A program made the translations under genes and the position numbers. A stretch of 64,000 nt of DNA, from positions 1 through 64,000 of the forward strand of contig JAJDUH010000011.1 in NCBI GenBank assembly GCA_022826805.1, read 5' to 3'. This DNA comes from Candidatus Poribacteria bacterium. Lineage in GTDB: Bacteria > Poribacteria > WGA-4E > WGA-3G. How positions within the stretch are numbered: the stretch's first letter is position 1; every line of letters starts with the position of its first letter. Below the pieces are notes generated by a model. It worked only from the letters and a program-made list of their open reading frames with translations, was not told the DNA's origin and did not search any database. Below are positions 46,338 to 55,439 of the stretch, piece after piece.

Positions 46338-49117
46338 AACACAAAATCTTTCTTTTTTCTTCGATCTTTTTGATATATCTCCTAATCTTAACCGTTTTAG
46401 ACGGGCATCCGCTTGATGACAATCTGCCTGAGGGGGCAATTGCGAGATTCAGTCCTGGTGCTTCAGTGTTCACCGTTGCTTATTCCTCTGATGGAACGTT
46501 ACTGGCGAGTGGCGGTGATGATAATGCCGTTATATTATGGGATGTTGCTACTCGGAGTCAACGAGAGATTTTCACAGAACACAGTGATTCGGTGATGTCG
46601 GTTGTATTTTCACCCAATAGCAAGATACTGGCATCAGCAAGTCTTGATGGTTTTGTGAGACTGTGGGATATTACTTCTGAACGTGGTAGACGCATATCTC
46701 TGCCCCACAATGGTTGGGTGAAGTCGGTTGCGTTTTCGCCTAATGGTAAAACGCTTGCCAGTGGTGGTGGAGATGAGAGCGGAACTCTTATGTGGTGGGA
46801 TGTTTCTAAAAGTCAGCGTATTGTAACTATCCCGGGACACAGCAGTATTGTCGAGTCGGTTGCGTTTTCGCCTGATGGCGAGCTGCTTGCTTCAACAAGC
46901 CGTGATAAGACTGTCAAGTTGTGGTATGCTGACGGACAGCGTCTACGCAAAAATCTCGCAAAACACAAGAATGTCGTATACGCGGTTGCGTTTTCACCCG
47001 ATGGTAAGCTGCTTGCGACGAGTAGTCGTGATAAGACGATCAGACTCTGGAAGGTATCTTCTGGAGAAAATGTTGCCACTTTTCAAATTGGGAGGGACCG
47101 TTATGTTTACAGCGAAGCATTAGTTTTTTCCCCTGATGGACAGTACCTTGCTTCGGCCTGTGTGGATCACAGCGTCATACTGTGGGAGGTTGACAACCGC
47201 CGTGAGGTATCCACAATTCGGGGACATGACGGTGGGGTAACTTCAATAGCGTTCTCACCCGATGGAAGAACGCTTGCGACTGGCAGCCGCGATCGCACCA
47301 TTTTACTCTGGAACCTTGCCTATTTCAATATCCTCCCATCGGATCCGATTCCTGCTCCCATATCAGCACCTGATTCGATTGTGGTAGACACAACACAACC
47401 TAAATCAGTCGACTCTACCTCTACCGCTGCCCCTATATCTGCGTTAGAATCTGACTCCATCGTAGCAGACACAACACAACCTAAATCAGTTAACTCTAAA
47501 CCGACTGCTCCTACCTCTATATCTGCGCCTGACTCCATCGTAGTAGACACAACACCGCCTAACATTGTAATTCTCTCACCTAAGGAGCGTATCGTGCCTC
47601 AAAATATCGAACAACTACTTGTTCAAGGTGAGGTCGACGACGACAACAGTATTGGCGAGGTTAAAGTTAATGGTCGGGAAGTATGGGTCTCGGCAGAAGG
47701 AAGATTTACTGCGACAGTCCCACTCACCAAAGGCGAAAACGAGATCCGTATTATGGCAACAGACATGCACGGTAACATGGAGACAGAACGATTTACTATC
47801 GTGTGCCCCGTTGTGAATCCTCAGGCTCCTCCTGACCTTAATCCCCCAACAATCACGCTTGATGTGCCGAAACAGACAGAAGAGGCGGATTTAATTATAC
47901 AAGGTCGTGTTACCGATAATAGTGGCGTTGGCGAAGTCAAAGTCAACGACATGGCAGTATATGTGTCCGCGGATGGAATCTTCACGGCGACAGTCCCAGT
48001 TTCTTACGGTGAAACCGAAGTTCGTGTTACGGCAACGGACGTACAAGGTAATATGGAGACGAACCGATTTGCTGTTTTTCGGAAATTTCCGCCAATCGAC
48101 GATGTAGGGCCTGAGATTCGCATTCTCGAACCAGTGTATAACCGCATGCGTGGGATTCGACGTGAAATCCATATAAATGCTGAGTATATCGCTGTTGCTG
48201 GTACCGTCACCGACCCCAGTGGTGTAGCGGAAGTTAGGATTAATGGAATTGAAGTAGAACTAACAGGGCATCTTTTCACTGTGGGAGTTGAGCTAATTCG
48301 TGGTGATAATGTTGTTCGTATCACAGCAGTAGACAAACTGGGCAACGATTCTGAGGAGAAAATCCTTATTTTCCGTCCATACTCAGATCCAATTATAAGG
48401 AAAGGAAAGGATCATGCGCTGTTGTTTGCTGTTGAAGACTATGACCATTGGCCCAAACTTCATAAACCCGTTTCCGACGCAGAAACGATACAGCATGATT
48501 TAGAGACGTTATACGGTTTCCAAACAAGGTTAATCAAGAACCCAACGCAAGCAGATATCTTTCAAGCGATCCGTGAGTACGCTGAAATGGGTTACAGTGA
48601 TGACGACCAGTTGTTCGTCTTTTTTGCCGGGCACGGGTACTTTGATGATACGTTCAAGGGAGGGTATCTTGTCGCACGAGATACACAACTGCCAAATCAA
48701 GACGTTGCAATGCTGAGTTACGTTTCACACTCAGTGATCCGCGATATTATTGATAGAATGAACTGTAAACATATATTTTTGGTGCTGGATACTTGTTACA
48801 GTGGAACATTCGATCGACTCATCGCCATACGCGGTAAAGCAGAAGATGAACAACTTATAGAGGGGGATATTAAGCGAAAATTTCAATACACGACTCGGTG
48901 GTACTTAACATCAGGAGGTAAGGAGATTGTCTATGATGAGTCCTCGTTTGTTCATCAATTTCTTGAAGCCTTGCGAAGTAAAGGCGGTGCTGATAATATC
49001 CTAACTATTGATGAGATATTGAGTTATGTCATGAAACTTGTTAAACCCAAACCGCGTGCAAGCGGATTTGGTAGCGATGAACCGGGAAGTGATTTCTTGT
49101 TCTTTGCGATAGAATGA
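46334..49117 (+). CDS. Exported WD40 - Ig-like - caspase (C14) protein
   Basis: A 927-residue multidomain protein. Order: signal peptide or anchor (1-25); seven WD40 repeats (about 35-335; AFSPDG...LASxSRDKTxxLW units); a linker with three SIVVDTTQPKSV-type repeats (about 336-415); three Ig-like domains (about 415-680; GEVKVNGREV, GEVKVNDMAV, AEVRINGIEV); and a caspase-like peptidase (about 690-927). Catalytic His767 is in FFAGHGYFD and Cys821 in LVLDTCYSG. Metacaspase-type peptidases usually cut after Arg or Lys. The signal sequence places the protease outside the cytoplasm. It is coupled to the lipoprotein upstream and followed by the DUF4384-like gene after 34 bp. Confidence 0.9.
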   Translation: MKHKIFLFSSIFLIYLLILTVLDGHPLDDNLPEGAIARFSPGASVFTVAYSSDGTLLASGGDDNAVILWDVATRSQREIFTEHSDSVMSVVFSPNSKILASASLDGFVRLWDITSERGRRISLPHNGWVKSVAFSPNGKTLASGGGDESGTLMWWDVSKSQRIVTIPGHSSIVESVAFSPDGELLASTSRDKTVKLWYADGQRLRKNLAKHKNVVYAVAFSPDGKLLATSSRDKTIRLWKVSSGENVATFQIGRDRYVYSEALVFSPDGQYLASACVDHSVILWEVDNRREVSTIRGHDGGVTSIAFSPDGRTLATGSRDRTILLWNLAYFNILPSDPIPAPISAPDSIVVDTTQPKSVDSTSTAAPISALESDSIVADTTQPKSVNSKPTAPTSISAPDSIVVDTTPPNIVILSPKERIVPQNIEQLLVQGEVDDDNSIGEVKVNGREVWVSAEGRFTATVPLTKGENEIRIMATDMHGNMETERFTIVCPVVNPQAPPDLNPPTITLDVPKQTEEADLIIQGRVTDNSGVGEVKVNDMAVYVSADGIFTATVPVSYGETEVRVTATDVQGNMETNRFAVFRKFPPIDDVGPEIRILEPVYNRMRGIRREIHINAEYIAVAGTVTDPSGVAEVRINGIEVELTGHLFTVGVELIRGDNVVRITAVDKLGNDSEEKILIFRPYSDPIIRKGKDHALLFAVEDYDHWPKLHKPVSDAETIQHDLETLYGFQTRLIKNPTQADIFQAIREYAEMGYSDDDQLFVFFAGHGYFDDTFKGGYLVARDTQLPNQDVAMLSYVSHSVIRDIIDRMNCKHIFLVLDTCYSGTFDRLIAIRGKAEDEQLIEGDIKRKFQYTTRWYLTSGGKEIVYDESSFVHQFLEALRSKGGADNILTIDEILSYVMKLVKPKPRASGFGSDEPGSDFLFFAIE

Positions 49118-49151
49118 GATAATCAACCTTTTTTATAAGGAGAATGAACCT

Positions 49152-50879
49152 ATGCGAAAAATGTTTTTTATTTTTCTGATTGTATTTTCAACAATCTTTA
49201 CGTCATCCGCGAGTTTGGCACTGCCGGGGTGGGTTGTGTATGAACTCAAAAAATATCCACTTGAAACATACCTGTTTTATGTCGGCAGGAGTGATGGAAC
49301 CGGGACGGTAGCGTTCAGAACAGCTACCGCTGAGGCGCATAAAAGAGTCGCTAATCATATCCTTGAAAAAGCCTCGGGCATCATTCACTATAACAAGGAT
49401 GACTTGGAGTACGACATGGTTCGGGAGCACTATAGTGCGGTTCTCGAAGATTATTGCTCGCAGCGGCAAGAAAGTCCTGCGCTCAACTTAGAAGGCTTTA
49501 GCATTCGGAATCTTTCTGTTGATATGGCGCGCACCGATCAAGAGACGTACGCCTTCGCTTACATTAAGCGGGACAAACTGAAAAGCATCTACGCTAAACA
49601 TGCAGAGGAACTACAAGAAAAAATTAAACTCCGCCTTGAAATTGCCAAAGACTTCGAGGAAAATATGAACATCAAAAGCGCGGTAGGCACCTATCTACGC
49701 ACCTATCCGCTCTATGAGTCGCTCAAGGAGGCAGAAATTATTCAGATTGGTGCGGAATACTCCACTGATTTTCGCAAGGCGTTCAGACGTATGGCAGACG
49801 CAGCGACCCGAATGAGTGACAAGCTATGGTCACATAGGCAGGTGATTCGGCATGTCGAAGAACTGACAAAAGAAGTCATCGTTAACTTCAACGATGTTTG
49901 CCGAGTCGTTAATGATCAACTATCACAGCAGATGTCCTCGTTGAGTGGTAATGTTGCGGTGCATCCGTTGATTTATCAAGATTCCGAGATGCCGAGTCCA
50001 TTCGCAGAAGAGTTCACCAGTTATTTTCAGCAGGAACTGAAGTGGACGGTCATTGATGCAATGCGTGACTTTGAGAACACCCAATACGACCTCCATCATA
50101 TTGACCAAGATTTACCGATGCGCCTGAGTCCGACCTGTTGGGAAAACGGAGATGAGGTTACAATCCGTGCGATATTGCGCGATGTAAAAACTGGTGAGTT
50201 TCTCGCCAGTGCTGTCGCGCGATATTTGAAATCTCAACAGCGCGAGGCGATTACCTATAAGCCACGTAGGTATGAACAAGTTCAGGTAGAAAAAGAAACT
50301 TTCAAACCTCGATATTATATGACCGAACCTGTCAGTAGTGATACCGAAAAGACTACACCTAACGTTCTCATTGAGCACCTGTTTTCTCCGATTGGCGGAT
50401 TAGAGGTTGATGTGTGGACAGGCGAAGGGCGTGACCACGTGTATTACACTGAAGGGGATAGGGTGAAAATCTACGCGCGCGTGAATCAACCAGCGTATCT
50501 CCGATTGCTCTATACTCTTGCTGATCAGAGACGCACACTGCTGATTGATAACTATTACATTGATGCCTTAGAGGTAAATAGTGCTGTAGAAATCGGTACC
50601 TTCCGGTGTGTCCCACCTTTGGGAACGGAATTTTTGGTTGTTGCCGCACGAACAGAAAAATTTCCAGCAATTCAGACGCGTGAGGAAAATGGGTATCATC
50701 TCCTTGTGGATCAAGATGCAGAAATGGCTGTGCAGAGTTTTCGTGGGCTGCCCCGTGGTCTACAACTCATACCTGAAGAATCCAGTGAACAGCAATTTGT
50801 TGATCCGCCGCAAAACGACGAACAACCCACTTTTCAGCAGAGCGAGGCACAACTGATGCTAACCATCATGGAAAAATGA
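49152..50879 (+). CDS. Exported protein with C-terminal DUF4384-like domain
   Basis: A 575-residue protein with a signal peptide (cleavage near SASLA, residue 23). The N-terminal part (GRSDGTGTVAFRTATAEAHKR) resembles LPP20-like envelope domains; a helical middle region spans about 140-270. The C-terminal part, VDVWTGEGRDHVYYTEGD then VKIYARVNQPAYLRLLYTLA near 425-460, fits DUF4384. DUF4384 is often encoded beside or fused to caspase-like peptidases, so a partner role with the preceding protein is likely. AAGGAG precedes ATG 49152. Confidence 0.8.
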   Translation: MRKMFFIFLIVFSTIFTSSASLALPGWVVYELKKYPLETYLFYVGRSDGTGTVAFRTATAEAHKRVANHILEKASGIIHYNKDDLEYDMVREHYSAVLEDYCSQRQESPALNLEGFSIRNLSVDMARTDQETYAFAYIKRDKLKSIYAKHAEELQEKIKLRLEIAKDFEENMNIKSAVGTYLRTYPLYESLKEAEIIQIGAEYSTDFRKAFRRMADAATRMSDKLWSHRQVIRHVEELTKEVIVNFNDVCRVVNDQLSQQMSSLSGNVAVHPLIYQDSEMPSPFAEEFTSYFQQELKWTVIDAMRDFENTQYDLHHIDQDLPMRLSPTCWENGDEVTIRAILRDVKTGEFLASAVARYLKSQQREAITYKPRRYEQVQVEKETFKPRYYMTEPVSSDTEKTTPNVLIEHLFSPIGGLEVDVWTGEGRDHVYYTEGDRVKIYARVNQPAYLRLLYTLADQRRTLLIDNYYIDALEVNSAVEIGTFRCVPPLGTEFLVVAARTEKFPAIQTREENGYHLLVDQDAEMAVQSFRGLPRGLQLIPEESSEQQFVDPPQNDEQPTFQQSEAQLMLTIMEK

Positions 50880-50893
50880 GGTGAGAAGCTGGC

Positions 50894-51349
50894 ATGTTAC
50901 AGAAGTTGCTATGCGTCTGTTTGCTGACGAGCTGCGTTATCGGTTGTACGATCGAGGCCCCTGACGACGGCAATGAAGAATCGTTAGTCCCAACGCCGCC
51001 AGTCTTAGCCGAGAATCAGATGGTAGATGTTGTTGAGAATGCTAATGAGTGTTTGTCCGATTTTCATGGCGAGCATATTAGTGGTGAACTTATTTCGAAA
51101 AACTCTGAGCGTAAAACCATACGCGTTAACAAAGAGATGCTCATATATTACTATACTTTGAATTTAATGCTAAGCGAGTCAACCTTTATCAATATTGTCC
51201 TCGAAGAAGCAGTTCTCGCTCATTCCGAGGAAGTGGGATGGCAAATCCTTAATGGTGATTTTTTATTGGTGAAGTTAGACAACATATTAGAACCCGGAAC
51301 ATGGAAAGAGGGTTTGGTAAAAAACCTAACCCGAAATATCACCTTTTAA
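50894..51349 (+). CDS. Small lipoprotein of the caspase cluster
   Basis: A 151-residue lipoprotein: lipobox CVIGC (Cys18), then an acidic, Pro-rich spacer (APDDGNEESLVPTPP). The rest has no domain I recognise. It begins 14 bp after the DUF4384-like gene, with a GAGGTGAG site, so it belongs to the same operon. Confidence 0.75.
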   Translation: MLQKLLCVCLLTSCVIGCTIEAPDDGNEESLVPTPPVLAENQMVDVVENANECLSDFHGEHISGELISKNSERKTIRVNKEMLIYYYTLNLMLSESTFINIVLEEAVLAHSEEVGWQILNGDFLLVKLDNILEPGTWKEGLVKNLTRNITF

Positions 51350-51698
51350 GATCCCGGATCCGTTTATCATCGAAGACGAATAGGTTATACTCGTAAAGAA
51401 GCTCTGAACTTATTCATGTGTTAGGATTCTATGACGTCGAAAATTGGATGCTCTTTTCTTACTTTCCTTTTGTGTTAGGATCTCCGGATCTTCAATATGT
51501 GTTCATTTTTATAGTAAATTCTAAAAATAAATAGACCCTTCTCGGTAGACAAAGTTTCCAAATTCCCCCTGATAAGGGCAGTGAATGCCCTAAGGCATTC
51601 ATACCGTTGATTCGTTAGGGGGGTTGAGTATTATTTGAGAGTGTTCAAATAATTCTAAAACCTACCATAGATGAATTTTCAGACATCGGAGAGGCACT
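51350..51698. other. Intergenic region after the caspase cluster
   Basis: No gene. Contains a perfect hairpin GAATGCC-CTAA-GGCATTC (51583-51600) within a larger arrangement flanked by CCCCCT (near 51574) and GGGGGG (near 51620), and a twice-used phrase GTGTTAGGAT (near 51418 and 51473). It probably separates the cluster from the kinase gene. Confidence 0.5.
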
Positions 51699-52751
51699 TT
51701 GATTACCGAAGCGCGCTTGGAGACAATTCTCAACCAATTTCACGCCCAGCGTATCTTGGTTGTCGGCGATTTTTATCTTGATGCTTATTGGCACATAGAC
51801 AAAACTCGGTCCACGCTGTCCCTGGAAACGCCTTGGCATACCAATCCTGTCGTTGAGCAACGCTATAGTCCCGGCGCCGCAGGAACAGTTACAAACAATC
51901 TAAAAGCGTTGGGTGTAGATGACGTCTACACACTCGGTGTAATAGGTGAAGATGGATTTGGCGGTACACTCCTTAGTTGTTTGCAAACAAACGGATGCCT
52001 TACCGATTTTATGGTACGCGCACCAAATTGGGTTACACCTACCTATCTCAAACCGATACACCGTGGTTATGAAGGCGTGGAGACGGAGGGCCCCCGGTTT
52101 GATATTGAGAACCAATCGTCGATGATAGAAAGTGTTGAAGCCACAGTTATTGAGGCACTGCAAGCCTGTGTTCCTCGTGTTGATGGCATAATTGTTGGCG
52201 ATCAGATGCCGATTGAGAACTTAGGTGTTATCACGAACCGTGTGAGAGCGGAATTGGGCAGATTAGCCTTGGAGTATCCTGAAAAGATTTTTTTCGCCGA
52301 CTCCCGCACGCGGATTGGCGCGTATCGAAATGTGATTATTAAGCCGAACCGGTTTGAGGCAAAACGTGCTGTTCAGCGGGAATGGAGTGGACAGGAAGTT
52401 GACATTGAAGCAGCAAAACAGTGCGCTGTTACCCTCGCACAACAGACGCAAAACACGGTATATATCACCCTTGGTGAAGATGGGATCCTTGTCTACTATA
52501 ATGGAAGATTTACGCATGTCCCAGGCGTTCCTGTTGATGGCGAAATTGATCCGGTTGGGGCGGGTGACAGCGTTTCTGCAGGGCTTGTGGCAACACTCTG
52601 TAGCCTCCGTACTTCACAAGAGGACGCAGCAGTTGAAGCAGCTTATTTGGGGAATCTGGTGGCTTCGATTACGATTACCAAGATCGGGACCACTGGCACA
52701 GCATCCGCAGTGGAAGTCTTGGAACGCCATCGGCACTACATAAACCTATGA
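51699..52751 (+). CDS. PfkB-family carbohydrate kinase (RfaE domain I-like)
   Basis: A 350-residue ribokinase-fold kinase. It starts RILVVGDFYLDAYWHID, has the substrate-binding segment SPGAAGTVTNNLKALG near 53 and the ATP/anion-hole motif DPVGAGDSVSAG near 283 with the catalytic Asp. The closest known pattern is the kinase half of HldE/RfaE (heptose-7-phosphate kinase), but the sugar is not certain. The start is TTG 51699 after GGAGAGG. Its stop overlaps the nitroreductase ATG by 4 bp. Confidence 0.88.
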   Translation: MITEARLETILNQFHAQRILVVGDFYLDAYWHIDKTRSTLSLETPWHTNPVVEQRYSPGAAGTVTNNLKALGVDDVYTLGVIGEDGFGGTLLSCLQTNGCLTDFMVRAPNWVTPTYLKPIHRGYEGVETEGPRFDIENQSSMIESVEATVIEALQACVPRVDGIIVGDQMPIENLGVITNRVRAELGRLALEYPEKIFFADSRTRIGAYRNVIIKPNRFEAKRAVQREWSGQEVDIEAAKQCAVTLAQQTQNTVYITLGEDGILVYYNGRFTHVPGVPVDGEIDPVGAGDSVSAGLVATLCSLRTSQEDAAVEAAYLGNLVASITITKIGTTGTASAVEVLERHRHYINL

Positions 52752-53518
52752 ATGTCTTTGAAGCTATAATCCAGCGCCGGAGCCATCGCGGAACATTTCA
52801 GAAACGCCCAGTAGAGGTTGATGACTTTGAGAAACTCATTGAGGCTGCGCGATGGGCACCCTCACCGTTTAATGTCCAACCTTGGGAACTCGTGTTCATT
52901 CAGGATGCGGAGGGAAAATCTGCACTCGCAGATCTGACAGAACGTGCTGTTGTTGAGCAATTTAAAGATGCCAAGTTTCTCGATGACAACAGTCGTTGGA
53001 TGCGTCTCACGGAGGCAGAATTACAAGAGCAGGGTGATGGCGTGCTACTCACAGAGCACGTTACCTTACCAAAGCCACTGCAGGATGCTCCAGAAAAGCT
53101 ATTGCAAGGATTATTGAAAAACGCCAAATCGTTTACACTTTTGGGGCATTTAGGGGCAGGAAAGATACCCGCTAAAGAGATCGCACTACAGGTGCGCGAG
53201 GCACCGCTGCTTATGTTGATTACGATGAATTGCAAGAGATTTCCACCCGGTGAAGGCGGAACTCGGTGGATGTGGTTGAGTATGGGGATGTTAATTCAGA
53301 ATGTCCTTCTTGCTGCGACTGCCTTGGACATTGGTGTGCAGTTTGTCAGTGCGCCTTTAGAACGCGCAGCAGACCGAGAGCAGATCCGCCAACTTTTTAA
53401 TATTCCTATTTTCCATGAGGTAATTACGCTTCTCAGGATGGGGTATGTTGAGAAGGAGACTGGAGACTCTGTCCGGTTACCGACCTCAGAGTTTGTGCAC
53501 TTTGAAAAGGTGAAATAG
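52748..53518 (+). CDS. Nitroreductase family protein
   Basis: A 256-residue FMN-dependent oxidoreductase-like protein. FEAIIQRRSHRGTF at the start (phosphate-binding RRS), EAARWAPSPFNVQPWELVFI near 36-56, and MLIQNVLLAATALDIGVQFV near 180-200 are typical. An insert of about 60 residues (100-165) is longer than in the smallest members. It is translationally coupled (ATGA) to the PfkB kinase gene, so the two may share a pathway. Confidence 0.9.
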   Translation: MNVFEAIIQRRSHRGTFQKRPVEVDDFEKLIEAARWAPSPFNVQPWELVFIQDAEGKSALADLTERAVVEQFKDAKFLDDNSRWMRLTEAELQEQGDGVLLTEHVTLPKPLQDAPEKLLQGLLKNAKSFTLLGHLGAGKIPAKEIALQVREAPLLMLITMNCKRFPPGEGGTRWMWLSMGMLIQNVLLAATALDIGVQFVSAPLERAADREQIRQLFNIPIFHEVITLLRMGYVEKETGDSVRLPTSEFVHFEKVK

Positions 53519-53584
53519 ACACAGAATTTTGATAATATGGGCGGGCAGGAGCACCCGCCTCGACGGGGAGCCGGCATATGGAGC

Positions 53585-53698
53585 TTATTGATTCTGCAGT
53601 AGCTCTTTCAATGTCGCTTTCTGTTTTTTCAGGCGTCGTTTTTGGCGTTGACGGATTTGTGTCCGACGCCGGACCTGCCCACTTTTACTTCTTGGCAT
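53585..53698 (-). CDS. 37-residue highly basic peptide
   Basis: A short frame reading MPRSKSGQVRRRTQIRQRQK and then RRLKKQKATLKELLQNQ. Sixteen of 37 residues are Lys or Arg. Its ribosome site (AGGGGG) is formed by the last codons of the upstream 424-residue gene (stop at 53703), seven bases before its ATG, so translation is coupled. The upstream protein has a similarly basic N-terminus. The composition suggests nucleic-acid or ribosome binding. No family recognised. Confidence 0.65.
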   Translation of the reverse strand: MPRSKSGQVRRRTQIRQRQKRRLKKQKATLKELLQNQ

Positions 53699-53702
53699 AA
53701 TT

Positions 53703-54977
53703 TTACCCCCTTTCTTCGATAGTTTTGGCGAGGTACATGAGTGCCGATGTACACTGTGCTTCTACCTCTACCATCGCAATACTGAGTTCTGCTTCTGAGC
53801 GTGCGTGTAGTTGAAGCCGTTCTTCGGTGACCCTGACATAACGTTCGTTCTCTACATCAACAAATTCGACCTGCTCTTCGCTCTCATTTACCAAAGCGTA
53901 ATTGCGGAGTCCATTTTGTGAGGGTGCTTGGTCCGCCTGCTCTTCAAAACTCTCTTTTATTGCCAATCCATTAAAATTTTTATAGAGTGCGCGAGCAGGA
54001 AGTTCGTCAGGAGATACGGATGGTGGCGACTGTGGTGCTGCCTCTGGAGCGGGTGTTGCGGCACTTGTTTTATCAATCTCTGGATTTGGATCTAATGCGG
54101 GTTCCACTGTCTTAACTACCCTTGATTCTCTGGAATCGGGCGCCGTATACACAATACTGGTTTCTGTTTCCGCTTTGATTGTATCCAAAGACGAGGGTGC
54201 CGGTGCAGTAGCCTCGTTTTTAGGGCGTTTCTCATCTACACTGGTGCCGGAAAAAACAGAAATCTCTTGAGATGTGTCTGTATCTAAATGTTCATGTTCT
54301 AATACATCTGAAAGAATCTCTTTAACGCCATCGCGCCATTCAACAATTAGGTCTTGTTCTTCCACAAGTACCCGTAACGTTTCGATCCCGATTGTTTGAA
54401 TCATTGGATGAAATGCCAATATTTCAGGTGGTGCTGCTTCAAAAAGGGAACGGGTAACAAAAGCTACCTCTGCGAGTTTTTGGTTGCCGGTCAACTTAAG
54501 ACGGGTTTCACATGCTGTGAGTGCCTGTCCCAGTTGCTGCATGAATTCTGGTGTAACCAGATGTGGAAGGACTTCTGACCGAAAACTTTCACACGCTCGC
54601 TCTGCTTCCGATGTTGAAGTGGGTTGCTCCTTAATTGCTACTGCTTCGTCCAATACACTTGTTGTGGAAATTGGTTTTTCTTCAACTAATTCATTTGCAG
54701 ATGTATTTGGACGGTCTCCTTCGTAGTCATTGAGCAGTTCCATTACCTGCGTATACATCAGTTCGGGATCGAAAAGAACGCCTTCGAGTTCTGGTTCAAG
54801 AAGTAATTGTCGGCTCTGTGAGATACAGGCATGTAAATGCTCCTCTTCTGATTTTTCATAGCGGAGCCTACGTTGCTTTTCGACAGCAAGCTGCTTTTGT
54901 CTGAATTTTTGGTCGCGTTTTCGCTTTTCGCGTTTCCGCGCTACATTTGCGGAGCGGCGCCCCTTTTTCTTTGCCAT
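53703..54977 (-). CDS. Basic/coiled-coil N-terminus protein of unknown function
   Basis: A 424-residue cytoplasmic protein. Residues 1-45 are very basic (KKKGRRSANVARKREKRKRD) and likely helical. Residues about 125-230 form a folded helical region (LPHLVTPEFMQQLGQALTAC), and about 250-345 are disordered, rich in Pro, Ala, Ser and Glu. The C-terminus is again structured (ERYVRVTEERLQLHARSEAE). I do not recognise the family. It is followed at once by the 37-residue basic peptide gene. Confidence 0.7.
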   Translation of the reverse strand: MAKKKGRRSANVARKREKRKRDQKFRQKQLAVEKQRRLRYEKSEEEHLHACISQSRQLLLEPELEGVLFDPELMYTQVMELLNDYEGDRPNTSANELVEEKPISTTSVLDEAVAIKEQPTSTSEAERACESFRSEVLPHLVTPEFMQQLGQALTACETRLKLTGNQKLAEVAFVTRSLFEAAPPEILAFHPMIQTIGIETLRVLVEEQDLIVEWRDGVKEILSDVLEHEHLDTDTSQEISVFSGTSVDEKRPKNEATAPAPSSLDTIKAETETSIVYTAPDSRESRVVKTVEPALDPNPEIDKTSAATPAPEAAPQSPPSVSPDELPARALYKNFNGLAIKESFEEQADQAPSQNGLRNYALVNESEEQVEFVDVENERYVRVTEERLQLHARSEAELSIAMVEVEAQCTSALMYLAKTIEERG

Positions 54978-55266
54978 GGTAGTGTGTTTTTGCTATTACT
55001 GGTGTAGTTGTTCGGTGGACACTTGTCAAAAGCTGCTCCGTATTCCAAACAGCCCGTAGCGTCGAGTTTAGTACATTACTTTAAGTATATACCAACATAT
55101 TTTCATTGTCAAGTCTTAATTTTACAGGTGTTTCTAAAGTTTCGTAGAGAAATCTATAGTTTGTGTCATAAAAGAGATATCCAAACATGAAGTCACCTAA
55201 AATGGCGATTTTTATCCTGCCGATTTAGCAATTCTTGTGTGATGTATTACAATTTTTATGAGTAAC

Positions 55267-55295
55267 TTGCTTAACTGCAAAATATTTAGTATAAT
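55267..55295 (+). promoter_or_regulatory. Promoter of the TonB-dependent receptor gene
   Basis: TTGCTT (55267-55272), 17 bp, TATAAT (55290-55295), giving a leader of about 138 nt. Confidence 0.6.
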
Positions 55296-55406
55296 TATAA
55301 TATGGTTTTGTGGGAAAAAGTAGATTATTCGCTGTGTTTCCTAATCTCATTAGTTTATGGAAACTTGTGTTTAATTTATCACTGGTTGTGAAATTGGTGG
55401 TAAAAC

Positions 55407-55422
55407 TTGGCATTTATGCCAA
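55407..55422. promoter_or_regulatory. Palindrome before the TonB receptor ribosome site
   Basis: TTGGCATTTATGCCAA, a perfect palindrome (7-bp arms, TT centre) ending 18 bases before ATG 55440 and 7 bases before AAGGAAAA. It could be an operator or an RNA hairpin controlling translation. Confidence 0.5.
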
Positions 55423-55439
55423 AATCATAAGGAAAATTT

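Larger units (their letters stand above)
54978..55439. other. Divergent regulatory region before the TonB receptor
   Basis: A 462-bp AT-rich region with no gene. It contains the leader of the minus-strand 424-residue gene, the TonB receptor promoter (55267-55295) and a palindrome next to that gene's ribosome site (55407-55422). Confidence 0.55.

Noticed and set aside
53540..53559. GGCGGG/CCCGCC hairpin after the nitroreductase gene as a terminator
   Set aside because: Stem is short and no T run follows; could equally be a repeat fragment.
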